Origin: Syntrophorhabdaceae bacterium
GTDB lineage: Bacteria > Desulfobacterota > Syntrophorhabdia > Syntrophorhabdales > Syntrophorhabdaceae
NCBI GenBank assembly: GCA_026415015.1
Contig: JAOAHW010000013.1
Location: 1 to 15,959, forward strand
Direction of reading: 5' to 3'
Length of the DNA: 15,959 nucleotides
Shown here: one piece after another, positions 1 through 6,890 of the stretch
How positions within the stretch are numbered: position 1 is the first letter of the stretch
Layout: every line of letters begins with the position of its first letter
The notes under the pieces: generated by a model
The model's database searches: none
The model's input: only the letters and a program-made list of their open reading frames with translations
What the model was told of the DNA's origin: nothing
Position numbers and translations under genes: made by a program

Positions 1-986
1 CTACTGAAAGGGTCAAGTTCAAACATACCCATAGGTCCGTTCCAGAGTATTGTCTTTGCATTCTGTATAGCCGTAGAAAACAAAGACACCGAGGCAGGCC
101 CGATATCAAGGCCCATCCACCCTTTAGGTATCTCCTGGACAGTGCATATCTTTGTCTCTGCATCTTCTGATGCCTTTTCAGCTACAACACAGTCAACAGG
201 CAGGTAGAACTTAACATCCCTTGACCTTGCCTTATCCATTATACCTTTTGCCAGATCCAGCATATTCTCTTCACATATGGAATTGCCTATTTCATACCCA
301 AGGGCCTTAAGGAATGTAAATGCCATGCCACCACCAACTATGAGTTTATCCACCTTTTCAACGAGTTTTTCAAGGACACCTATCTTGTCAGATACCTTAG
401 CACCACCTATGATTGCCACAAGGGGTCTTACAGGATTTCCCATGGCCTTATCAAAATAGGCAAGCTCATCTTTCAAGAGGAACCCAGCAACACACACATC
501 CACAAAATCTATTATCGCTGTATTAGAGGCTGCCTTTCTGTGGGATACGGCAAAGGCATCATCTACATACACATCGCATAACCTTGCAAGCTGTTTTGCA
601 AATTCTGGGTCATTCTTCTCCTCCCCGTCATGGAACCTCAGGTTCTCAAGGAGGACTATGTCACTACTTTTCATTTGGGACACTGCCCTCTCCACTGCCT
701 CACCTATGCAATCATCAAGAAAAAGCACATCCTTTTTAACAATTTCAGAGAGCTTTTTTGCCGCAGCCTTAAGAGAAAAGGCCTCTGATCTTTTTCCTTT
801 GGGCCTTCCAAGATGAGAACCGATTATTACCTTGGCACCTTTTTCAATGGCATAGTTTATAGTGGGAAGATGGGCCCTGATCCTTGTATCATCAGTGATG
901 TTGCCTTTGTCATCCATGGGTACATTAAAATCTACACGGATAAATACCCTCTTATCTTTTATGTCAATCTGGTCAATATATCTCAT
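1..986 (-). CDS. pgk: Phosphoglycerate kinase (C-terminus cut by window edge)
   Basis: Phosphoglycerate kinase interconverts 1,3-bisphosphoglycerate plus ADP and 3-phosphoglycerate plus ATP in the cytoplasm (glycolysis and gluconeogenesis). I translated the minus strand from the ATG at 984-986; the frame stays open to base 1, giving 328 residues of a protein usually near 395. Visible family motifs are RVDFNVP (17-23), SHLGRPKG (57-64), the ENLRFHDGEEKND segment, GGAKVSDKIGVLE, VGGGMAFTFLKA and WNGPMGMFE close to the edge. The last nucleotide-binding segment lies off the window. A purine-rich AGGTGGAAG directly precedes the ATG as ribosome binding site. It follows gap by 40 bases in the same direction, the common gap-pgk order, so the two are probably co-transcribed. 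Identification is secure; only completeness is unknown. Confidence 0.97.
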   Translation of the reverse strand, partial: MRYIDQIDIKDKRVFIRVDFNVPMDDKGNITDDTRIRAHLPTINYAIEKGAKVIIGSHLGRPKGKRSEAFSLKAAAKKLSEIVKKDVLFLDDCIGEAVERAVSQMKSSDIVLLENLRFHDGEEKNDPEFAKQLARLCDVYVDDAFAVSHRKAASNTAIIDFVDVCVAGFLLKDELAYFDKAMGNPVRPLVAIIGGAKVSDKIGVLEKLVEKVDKLIVGGGMAFTFLKALGYEIGNSICEENMLDLAKGIMDKARSRDVKFYLPVDCVVAEKASEDAETKICTVQEIPKGWMGLDIGPASVSLFSTAIQNAKTILWNGPMGMFELDPFS

Positions 987-1026
987 CTTCCACCTATCCT
1001 TTCTTTAAACATTTTGACAATCTTTC

Positions 1027-2025
1027 TCATTTCATTACAAAAGAGAGAAGCTCTACCATCCTGTTAGAGAAGCCCCATTCATTATCATACCATGATAAAA
1101 TCTTTACCATATTACCACCAATAACAGTAATATTGGGGATATCTATAATCGATGAATGTGGGTTGCCGTTGAAATCACAGGATACCAGTGGTTCTTCAGA
1201 GCACAGAAGTATGCCCTTCATAGGACCTGCAGCATATTCTTTGAATTTGGCTATAAGTTCATCCTTGGTTGTGTTCTTAGAGAGGGTGGCCACAAAATCA
1301 ACTATGGATACATTGGGTGTAGGCACCCTTATGGCGAGTCCATCGAGCTTTCCCTTAAGCTCAGGTATAACCTCTGACATTGCCTTTGCTGCACCTGTTG
1401 TGGTAGGTATCATGGAAAGGGCGGCTGCCCTTGCACGCCTTAAGTCCTTATGGGGCTCATCAAGAACCACCTGGTCGTTTGTAAATGCATGTATAGTAGT
1501 CATCAGACCCTTTTCTATACCGAATTCTTTCTGTAGTATCTTTGCTATAGGTGCAAGACAGTTGGTTGTGCATGAACCCATTGAAATCACATGGTGTTTT
1601 GACTTATCATACACCTCTTCATTAACACCAAGCACAAAGGTTACATCAGGTGCTTTAGCAGGTGCAGATATGATGACCTTTTTTGCACCTGCCTTTATAT
1701 GCTTCTCTGCGCCTGCCCTGTCTGTAAACTTTCCTGTACTCTCAAGGACAACATCTACCCCAAGATCCTTCCAGGGAAGAGACTCTGGTTCTCTAATAGA
1801 ATAAGCCTTAATCTCTTTGCCATTTATTATTACAGAGCTTTCTGTAGACTTTATATCAGCATCCAATATACCATGGACAGAATCATATTTGAAAAGATGA
1901 GCCAGAGTTTTTGGATCAGTAATATCATTAACTGCAACAAAATCAAGGTTCTTATTGGCAAGCCCTGCCCTCAACACAAGCCTCCCAATCCTTCCAAAAC
2001 CATTAATGGCAACCTTGTAAGACAT
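1027..2025 (-). CDS. gap: Type I glyceraldehyde-3-phosphate dehydrogenase
   Basis: This enzyme oxidises and phosphorylates glyceraldehyde-3-phosphate to 1,3-bisphosphoglycerate with NAD+, or runs in reverse in gluconeogenesis. The 332-residue length is normal. The Rossmann motif INGFGRIGR is at 7-15, and the acidic residue after strand two (VNDITD, Asp34) fits NAD preference. The catalytic Cys152 sits in SCTTNCLAP (151-159), and the partner His179 in TTIHAFTND. The C-terminal WYDNEWGFSNRM motif is present. The start is set by a strong AAGGAGGG ribosome binding site just upstream of the ATG. The product feeds pgk directly downstream. pgsA ends about 50 bases upstream; I see no clear promoter or terminator in that gap, so gap and pgk may be transcribed from the long upstream operon. 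Physiological direction cannot be read from the sequence. Confidence 0.98.
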   Translation of the reverse strand: MSYKVAINGFGRIGRLVLRAGLANKNLDFVAVNDITDPKTLAHLFKYDSVHGILDADIKSTESSVIINGKEIKAYSIREPESLPWKDLGVDVVLESTGKFTDRAGAEKHIKAGAKKVIISAPAKAPDVTFVLGVNEEVYDKSKHHVISMGSCTTNCLAPIAKILQKEFGIEKGLMTTIHAFTNDQVVLDEPHKDLRRARAAALSMIPTTTGAAKAMSEVIPELKGKLDGLAIRVPTPNVSIVDFVATLSKNTTKDELIAKFKEYAAGPMKGILLCSEEPLVSCDFNGNPHSSIIDIPNITVIGGNMVKILSWYDNEWGFSNRMVELLSFVMK

Positions 2026-2076
2026 AGCTCCCTCCTTTTTAAATAATCTTAATACTAATTTGAAATCCTTGCCTTG

Positions 2077-2604
2077 TCAATTGTTTTCTTTAGCCCTTAC
2101 GGTCTTATAACCCCTTGCCATATATTGAAAACCAGATAGAACTGTTAATACAATGGTGCTGTAAAATAGCCAATCTTTATATTCCCTTTTATCGGACCAG
2201 AGTATATATACGATTGTCATTATCTGGAAGAGGGTGGTGAGTTTACTCAAGATGCTTGGCGAGGGTCTTGATTTGTATGAAAGCATATATAAGATTAAAA
2301 AACCTGTAGCTATGAGGAAATCTCTTAATATTATGATAGATGTAACCCATAGAGGTATAAAACCCTTTATTGACAGTACGATATAGGAAGAGGCAAGCAT
2401 TACCTTATCTGCCATAGGGTCAAGAATGGCACCTAAATAAGTCTTGGCCTTCATGACACGGGCAAGAAAACCATCAAGGAGGTCACTTAGACCCTGGGCA
2501 ATAAAAAGACAAAGGGCTAAATTAAATCTTCCTTGATTAACAGCCATTATAAAGAATATTGTGATGAACAGACGAAATACAGAAAAAAGATTAGGTATAT
2601 TCAT
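2077..2604 (-). CDS. pgsA: CDP-diacylglycerol--glycerol-3-phosphate 3-phosphatidyltransferase
   Basis: This is an integral membrane CDP-alcohol phosphatidyltransferase, most likely transferring the phosphatidyl group from CDP-diacylglycerol to glycerol-3-phosphate, the first committed step to phosphatidylglycerol. The class motif D-x2-D-G-x2-A-R-x8-G-x3-D-x3-D is complete: Asp41, Asp44-Gly45, Ala48-Arg49, Gly58, Asp62 and Asp66 are the metal and substrate residues. The rest is hydrophobic, consistent with several membrane helices. The 175-residue length fits PgsA. A CMP-forming cardiolipin or other head-group transferase shares the motif and is the main alternative. Its ATG overlaps the dnaB TGA in an ATGA, implying translational coupling. 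Its substrate CDP-diacylglycerol is made by CdsA, encoded in the other operon of this window. Confidence 0.9.
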   Translation of the reverse strand: MNIPNLFSVFRLFITIFFIMAVNQGRFNLALCLFIAQGLSDLLDGFLARVMKAKTYLGAILDPMADKVMLASSYIVLSIKGFIPLWVTSIIILRDFLIATGFLILYMLSYKSRPSPSILSKLTTLFQIMTIVYILWSDKREYKDWLFYSTIVLTVLSGFQYMARGYKTVRAKENN

Positions 2605-3968
2605 TCCCTGTATAGATTCTTAAATGTCGCAAACCTGTCAAGAAAGGCAAGCTCTACTGTATCTGTTGGCCCGTTTCTCTGTTTACCTATTATCACCTCT
2701 GCCACACCTTTATTGGGATTATCAGGACTTTTATTGTAAACCTCATCCCTGTAGATAAACATTATTACATCTGCATCCTGTTCAATAGCTCCAGATTCCC
2801 TTAAATCTGCAAGCCTCGGCCTCTTGTTCTCCTTTTCACGCTGCTCAGGCGCCCTGTTTAGCTGTGAGATGGCAATAACCGGTATATTTAATTCCTTTGC
2901 CAGGGCCTTTAAAAACCTGGATATCTCTGATATCTCCTGTTCCCTTCTCTCTGCATTGGACCTACCACGCATTAATTGAAGATAATCAACTATAATGAGC
3001 CCAAGCCCGTGTTCCTTTTTTAATCTCCTTGCCCTTGCCCTAAGCTCTAAGACACCCATAGATGGTGAATCATCTATAAAAAGAGGGGCCTTGGATAGCT
3101 TACCAGTAGCCTGAACAAGCTTTGGCCATTCATTTAATGAAAATGTCCCTGTCCTTAACTTTGAATGCTCTATCTCTGACTCTGAACTGAGAAGTCTTGT
3201 TACAAGCTGTTCTTTAGACATCTCAAGCGAAAATATACCAACAGGCACTGGGTTTTCATCCATCATAGCGACATTCTGGGCAATATTCATGCAAAAGGCT
3301 GTCTTACCCATGCTTGGCCTGCCAGCAACTACAATCAAATCTGATGGCTGTAGCCCGCTTGTCAATCTGTCAAGCTCTATAAAACCCGTGGGGATCCCTG
3401 TGACTGTCTGCTTTTTATGGTAGAGTTTATCAATAGTCACCATGCTCTGCATTACTATATCTTTAACATGAAAGAAAGCAGGCTTTAGTTTTTTTTCTGC
3501 CACCTGGAAGATCATCTTCTCTGATTCATCTATGTATGTATCTATATCAGTATCGGTCTCATAGCCCTTTTCTATGATCTGGGTGGCCACATGTATTAGA
3601 TTCCTCACAAGGGCCTTCTCCCTTATCATCTTGGCATAATGGGTGATGTTCGCAGATGTGGGCATCATGTCAACAAGGGCGTTTAAGTATGCAATACCCC
3701 CAATATCCTCTATAAGGCCCCTGTCTCTGGCATAACTGCTTACAGTAATCAAGTCTATGGCCTCGTTACGCTCATAGAGGTCTGTGATGACCTTGTAAAT
3801 CTTAGCATGGGCATCCTTGTAAAAGTCCTCAGGCGACACCATATCAATAACCCTGTTAATGGCCTCATTGTCAACAAGGAGACCCCCAAGGAGGGATTGC
3901 TCTGCCTCTAAATTCTGAGGAGGCAGCCTGACTTGTTGTCCATGCTGAGTTTTTTTACCCCTGGGCAT
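2601..3968 (-). CDS. dnaB: Replicative DNA helicase DnaB
   Basis: This is the hexameric 5'-3' helicase that opens the replication fork and recruits primase. The 455 residues show the normal two-domain plan. The N-terminal domain (about 16-120) opens with PPQNLEAEQSLLGGLL. The RecA-like motor has Walker A GRPSMGKT (216-223), the catalytic glutamate in FSLEMS (Glu249), Walker B IIVDYLQL (325-332), and the sensor and arginine-finger segment IIGKQRNGPTDTVEL (427-440, including Lys429 and Arg431). There is no intein, although this family is a frequent intein host. The gene lies one base after the rplI stop and overlaps pgsA by ATGA. The rpsF-ssb-rpsR-rplI-dnaB order is widespread in bacteria and links replication to ribosomal protein synthesis. 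The helicase loader is not in the window. Confidence 0.98.
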   Translation of the reverse strand: MPRGKKTQHGQQVRLPPQNLEAEQSLLGGLLVDNEAINRVIDMVSPEDFYKDAHAKIYKVITDLYERNEAIDLITVSSYARDRGLIEDIGGIAYLNALVDMMPTSANITHYAKMIREKALVRNLIHVATQIIEKGYETDTDIDTYIDESEKMIFQVAEKKLKPAFFHVKDIVMQSMVTIDKLYHKKQTVTGIPTGFIELDRLTSGLQPSDLIVVAGRPSMGKTAFCMNIAQNVAMMDENPVPVGIFSLEMSKEQLVTRLLSSESEIEHSKLRTGTFSLNEWPKLVQATGKLSKAPLFIDDSPSMGVLELRARARRLKKEHGLGLIIVDYLQLMRGRSNAERREQEISEISRFLKALAKELNIPVIAISQLNRAPEQREKENKRPRLADLRESGAIEQDADVIMFIYRDEVYNKSPDNPNKGVAEVIIGKQRNGPTDTVELAFLDRFATFKNLYRE

Positions 3969-3969
3969 A

Positions 3970-4419
3970 TTAGTCTTCTTTTTCTACCTCAATCTTTACT
4001 AAGGCATTTATATCCTTTTCGAGATGGACTGTGAATGTGTGCATACCCGTTGACTTTATAGGCTCTTCTATCTTTATGCTCTTTTTGTCTATTTCAAATC
4101 CAGTGGACTTTTTTATTGTCTCTGATAGGTCTTTGGGGGTCACAGAGCCAAAGAGCCTCCCATCCTGGCCCGCCTTCATCTTTATACTCAAGGTAATCTC
4201 CTCAAGCCTTGCCTTTACCTCTCCTGCAGTCTTTAAAACCCTTTCTTTTTTCTTCTCATATTCTTGGAGGATATGTTCAAATCTCTTTACATTCCCCTCA
4301 GAAGCAGGCAGGGCAAGACCCCTGGGCAGGAGATAATTTCTGCCGTATCCATCCCTCACATCTATAATATCACCTTTTTTTCCTGTTCCCTTTAAGTCTT
4401 CTGTAAGTATTACCTTCAT
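3970..4419 (-). CDS. rplI: 50S ribosomal protein bL9
   Basis: Large-subunit ribosomal protein bL9 binds 23S rRNA near the L1 stalk through its N-terminal domain, while a long helix holds out the C-terminal domain. At 149 residues it has the standard length. The N-terminal signature is clear: MKVILTEDLKGTGKKGD, followed by VRDGYGRNYLLPRGLA. The middle (about 45-75) is a charged helix rich in Lys and Glu, and the C-terminal domain contains GRLFGSVTPKDL. A GGAGGAG ribosome binding site lies four bases before the ATG, inside the 12-base gap after rpsR. It is followed almost immediately by dnaB. Nothing is unusual here. Confidence 0.98.
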   Translation of the reverse strand: MKVILTEDLKGTGKKGDIIDVRDGYGRNYLLPRGLALPASEGNVKRFEHILQEYEKKKERVLKTAGEVKARLEEITLSIKMKAGQDGRLFGSVTPKDLSETIKKSTGFEIDKKSIKIEEPIKSTGMHTFTVHLEKDINALVKIEVEKED

Positions 4420-4431
4420 TGAACTCCTCCA

Positions 4432-4701
4432 TTATTTTGAGAGTGTTGTAAAGGGAAGAAAGGCGATATGTCGGGCTATGTTTATTGAATCCCTGAGTTT
4501 TCTCTGGTGATTAGCACATGTCCCTGTCATCCTTCTCGGCATTATCTTTCCCCTCTCAGTTATAAAGTTCTTAAGAAGCTTCGGGTCTTTGTAATCAATT
4601 ATAAGATTTGGGTCCTGACAGAATCTGCAGAACCTCTTTCTCATATAGACCCGCTTTTTTTGTGAATCCTGTGACTTTGCTGGCCTTGTTAATCTTGGCA
4701 T
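4432..4701 (-). CDS. rpsR: 30S ribosomal protein bS18, zinc-binding form
   Basis: Small-subunit protein bS18 forms a heterodimer with bS6 on 16S rRNA. The 89 residues include the family core (KNFITERGKIMPRRMTGTC, ending at Cys62). Four possible zinc ligands remain: Cys25 and Cys28 (CRFC), and Cys62 with His65 (CANH). This marks the zinc-containing type of bS18; many bacteria carry or duplicate a version that has lost these cysteines. The ATG directly abuts the TAG of the upstream OB-fold gene, and the GGAGG ribosome binding site lies within the end of that gene, so translation is likely coupled. Its partner bS6 is encoded two genes upstream in the same operon. Confidence 0.97.
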   Translation of the reverse strand: MPRLTRPAKSQDSQKKRVYMRKRFCRFCQDPNLIIDYKDPKLLKNFITERGKIMPRRMTGTCANHQRKLRDSINIARHIAFLPFTTLSK

Positions 4702-4971
4702 CTATACCTCCGTTACAAATAATTTGTTAGCCTCCAACCTAAAGATATCCTGGTTGACCTTTTTTGCCTTTATCAGGGCACCTGACGCAACCACCTTATC
4801 TGACTTTTTAAGGTTTAAGACATCTGATGTCCCTTTATTTTTATAAACAACCTCAATTGAAAATCTCCCCTCTTCTATAAAAAGAGAAAAGATGAATATT
4901 TTATCCCCTTTAGGCGAAAAATAAACCTCTACATCAGAGTCTATGACCCCTGAGAGGAAGACCTTGTTCAA
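4702..4971 (-). CDS. Short SSB/PriB-like OB-fold protein without acidic tail
   Basis: The 89-residue product resembles a minimal single-stranded DNA-binding OB fold. It starts MNKVFLSGVIDSDVEVYFSP, like the MNKV-LIG start of SSB, and continues with a FSLFIEE strand, FSIEVVYKN, a LKKSDKVVASGALIKAK strand and RLEANKLFVTEV. It ends where the OB fold ends. The glycine-rich linker and the acidic tail (DDDIPF type) that SSB uses to bind partners are absent, as in PriB. No tryptophan is present; Tyr17, Phe18, Phe26, Phe28 and Tyr43 are the aromatic candidates. The start is TTG at 4969-4971, overlapping the rpsF TGA as TTGA, with GGAAGGTGAG upstream. It sits between rpsF and rpsR, the usual PriB or SSB slot. 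Whether it is a true SSB, a primosomal protein or a translation-linked relic is not resolved by sequence. Confidence 0.75.
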   Translation of the reverse strand: MNKVFLSGVIDSDVEVYFSPKGDKIFIFSLFIEEGRFSIEVVYKNKGTSDVLNLKKSDKVVASGALIKAKKVNQDIFRLEANKLFVTEV

Positions 4972-5321
4972 GCAAACTCACCTTCCAATTCATCAAAGAC
5001 AACCTGTTCTGGTGGTTTATCAGGGCCTTTTTCATCATCATCTACCCTGACAAACATATACCTGAGGACAGCATCTATGTTTTTATAAAATCTACCGAGT
5101 CCAGTTAGATTCCCCTCTTCTATATCAAAAAGGATAAAGAAATAGTGGCCCTTGTCCTTCTTTTTTATGGAATATGCAAGGCGTCTTACCTGCCAGTCAT
5201 CCATCCTTACAATATTGCCACCAGCCTTTTCAATGTTTGTTCTTATCCTCTTTAGGAGTTCATCCTCTTCTTCCTTACTCAGTTCAGGACTGATTATGAT
5301 TACATTTTCATACCTTCCCAC
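4968..5321 (-). CDS. rpsF: 30S ribosomal protein bS6
   Basis: bS6 is a small-subunit protein that pairs with bS18 on the 16S rRNA platform. The 117-residue product opens MGRYENVIIISPELSKEE and carries the family middle WQVRRLAYSIKKKDKGHYF, then a helix with YKNIDAVLRYMFVRVD and an acidic C-terminal tail (GPDKPPEQVVFDELEGEF). The start codon is GTG at 5319-5321, one base after the yajC TGA. AAGGAG lies six bases before it, which favours this GTG over the nearby ATG triplets in other frames. In some bacteria the bS6:bS18 complex represses its own operon by binding the mRNA leader; no clear separate leader is visible here because yajC abuts the gene. Confidence 0.97.
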   Translation of the reverse strand: MGRYENVIIISPELSKEEEDELLKRIRTNIEKAGGNIVRMDDWQVRRLAYSIKKKDKGHYFFILFDIEEGNLTGLGRFYKNIDAVLRYMFVRVDDDEKGPDKPPEQVVFDELEGEFA

Positions 5322-5322
5322 A

Positions 5323-5646
5323 TCATTCTCCTTTCGGTGCCATCATTACTATTGCAGATTTTAATACCTTTACCCTAATCTTTTCAGCGATTTCAAGGGT
5401 AACAGTATCATTTGTAATGCCTGTTATTTTACCATAAATGCCCCCTGAAGTCACAACATCATCACCTTTTTTCAGGTTCTCAAGAAACTGCTTTTGTTGT
5501 TTTGCCTTCTTCTGCTGGGGCCTTATAAGTAAAAAATAAAAAACAACGATTAAAAGCACCAGTGGCAGAAGACCCATCCACTGCTGCCCTCCTGCCTGAC
5601 CTCCTGATGCTGCCTGATTACCCATGGCATAGGCTATATTAATCAC
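5323..5646 (-). CDS. yajC: Preprotein translocase subunit YajC
   Basis: YajC is a small inner-membrane protein associated with SecDF and the Sec translocon. With the GTG at 5644-5646 as start it has 107 residues: a short Gly/Gln-rich N-terminus, one membrane segment (about 25-41, LLPLVLLIVVFYFLLI) followed at once by RPQQKKAKQQKQF, and a soluble domain with LKKGDDVVTSGGIYGKITGI. An earlier in-frame GTG at 5655 is possible, but it overlaps the ribosome binding site. GGGAGG sits eight bases before the chosen GTG, so I prefer the shorter form. The start overlaps the end of tgt by eight bases. The queA-tgt-yajC order is common, but secD/secF, which usually follow, are replaced here by the rpsF cluster. 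Confidence 0.94.
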   Translation of the reverse strand: MINIAYAMGNQAASGGQAGGQQWMGLLPLVLLIVVFYFLLIRPQQKKAKQQKQFLENLKKGDDVVTSGGIYGKITGITNDTVTLEIAEKIRVKVLKSAIVMMAPKGE

Positions 5647-6754
5647 AAAACTCACCTCCCTTCCATTTTAATCTAAAATCTTCATAAAATCTATCAAACC
5701 TGTGTTCCTTTATTGCCTCTCTTATTTTTTTGAGGAGTTCATTATAAAAATATATATTATGCAGGGTATTGAGATAAAAGCTCGTTAATTCGTGGGATAC
5801 AATGAGGTGTCTCAGGTATGCCCTCGAGTAGGCCCTGCATGTATAACATCCACAGTTCTCGTCTATAGGCCTTGTGTCTCTTTGATACTTTGCATTTTTT
5901 ATGTTGATCTTGCCTTCCCAGGTAAAAAGCCCACCATTTCTTGCAACCCTGGTTGGTATTATGCAGTCAAACATATCAATACCTTTTTTTACACCCTCCA
6001 CAATGTCCTCTGGGAAACCTAACCCCATGAGATATCTTGGCTTATCCTCAGGTAGAAGCCCTATAATCGCATCTACCATCTCCCACATGAGACTCTTTGG
6101 CTCACCAACGCTTAGGCCCCCTATGGCATAACCATCAAAATCCATATCAATTAGGTCTTTTGCAGACTTTATCCTCAGGTCTTTATAGAAACCACCTTGT
6201 ATTATCCCGAAGAGTATACCGTCACCATTTTTCTTTGCCTCTTTGCTCCGTTTTGCCCAGCTTGATGTGAGCCCCACTGATTTTTCAGTGTATTCGTATG
6301 TAGATGGATATGGTACGCATTCATCAAGGCACATCCATATATCTGATCCTAAATTTTTTTGTATCTCCACCACCCTCTCAGGTGTGAGAAAGTGTCTTGA
6401 GCCATCTATATGGGACTGGAATTCAACACCCTCAGGTTTTAATCTCCTTAAAACTCCAAGGCTAAAGATCTGGTAACCACCGCTATCAGTAAGTATGGGG
6501 TTGTCCCAACCTGAAAACCTGTGGATGCCACCAATCTCTTTAATCAGGCCATCACCAGGCCTTAGATATAGGTGATAGGCATTGGCCAGTATCATCTGAA
6601 CCCCTATCTCCTTTAAGTCCTTATGGGTTGCAGCCTTTATGGTACCTTGAGTCCCCACAGGCATAAACACCGGTGTCTCTACCTCTCCATGGGGTGTCTT
6701 TAAGATACCGAGTCTTGCATCTCTATCTTTTTTTATTATCTCAATAACCTTCAT
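5639..6754 (-). CDS. tgt: tRNA-guanine(34) transglycosylase
   Basis: Tgt exchanges guanine at wobble position 34 of GUN-anticodon tRNAs (Asp, Asn, His, Tyr) for preQ1, a step in queuosine synthesis. The 371 residues match the bacterial family length. The substrate-binding Asp90 lies in LTDSGGYQIFSLG (88-100), Asp144 and Cys146 in CLDEC, IIQGG at 184-188, GGLSVGE at 212-218, and the likely nucleophile Asp263 in DMFDCIIPTRVARNGG (260-275). Zinc ligands are Cys301, Cys303, Cys306 and His332. The ATG gives the usual MKVIEIIKKDRDARLG start, although no strong ribosome binding site precedes it. It lies downstream of queA, which performs the next step, and runs into yajC. The 136-base gap from queA contains repeats and a small frame noted separately. 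Confidence 0.98.
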   Translation of the reverse strand: MKVIEIIKKDRDARLGILKTPHGEVETPVFMPVGTQGTIKAATHKDLKEIGVQMILANAYHLYLRPGDGLIKEIGGIHRFSGWDNPILTDSGGYQIFSLGVLRRLKPEGVEFQSHIDGSRHFLTPERVVEIQKNLGSDIWMCLDECVPYPSTYEYTEKSVGLTSSWAKRSKEAKKNGDGILFGIIQGGFYKDLRIKSAKDLIDMDFDGYAIGGLSVGEPKSLMWEMVDAIIGLLPEDKPRYLMGLGFPEDIVEGVKKGIDMFDCIIPTRVARNGGLFTWEGKINIKNAKYQRDTRPIDENCGCYTCRAYSRAYLRHLIVSHELTSFYLNTLHNIYFYNELLKKIREAIKEHRFDRFYEDFRLKWKGGEFCD

Positions 6755-6766
6755 ACCATAAATTCA

Positions 6767-6830
6767 GACTATAGACTAATGACTATAGACATTAAAAAAA
6801 TCCTTTCTTGGCTTTATTGACTGTAGAGTC
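6767..6830. repeat. Three GACTRTAGA words upstream of tgt
   Basis: The ten-base word gactatagac occurs at 6767-6776 and again at 6781-6790, exactly 14 bases apart with taat between. A related gactgtagagtc lies at 6819-6830. The first two copies end 12-36 bases upstream of the tgt start codon at 6754. They could be an operator-like direct repeat, a small low-complexity expansion, or the trace of an excised element. No protein that would bind them is indicated by the window. Confidence 0.4.
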
Positions 6831-6875
6831 ATATATGCCTTTAGCAGATTCTGTCATCCTGTATTTTTCTTTCAT
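6792..6875 (-). CDS. Possible 27-residue peptide between queA and tgt
   Basis: An ATG-to-TAA frame of 27 codons on the minus strand encodes a basic, hydrophilic peptide beginning MKEKYRMTESAKGIY and ending NKAKKGFF. It lies in the otherwise unassigned 136-base gap. AAGG about 11 bases before the ATG is only a weak ribosome binding site; a second ATG at codon 7 is preceded by AATACAGG. I recognise no family. It may be chance, a leader peptide for tgt (whose own ribosome binding site is weak), or the remnant of a decayed gene. Conservation of the codons in related genomes would decide this. Confidence 0.2.
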   Translation of the reverse strand: MKEKYRMTESAKGIYDSTVNKAKKGFF

Positions 6876-6890
6876 CGAGTATCAAACCTT

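Noticed and set aside
813..1067. 84-codon plus-strand frame at the pgk start and gap end
   Set aside because: It is antisense to pgk, whose frame is intact through this stretch; no family resemblance.
1133..1804. Long open frame on the plus strand opposite gap (223 codons)
   Set aside because: It is fully antisense to a clear GAPDH gene, has no recognisable domain, and reflects codon bias of the real gene.
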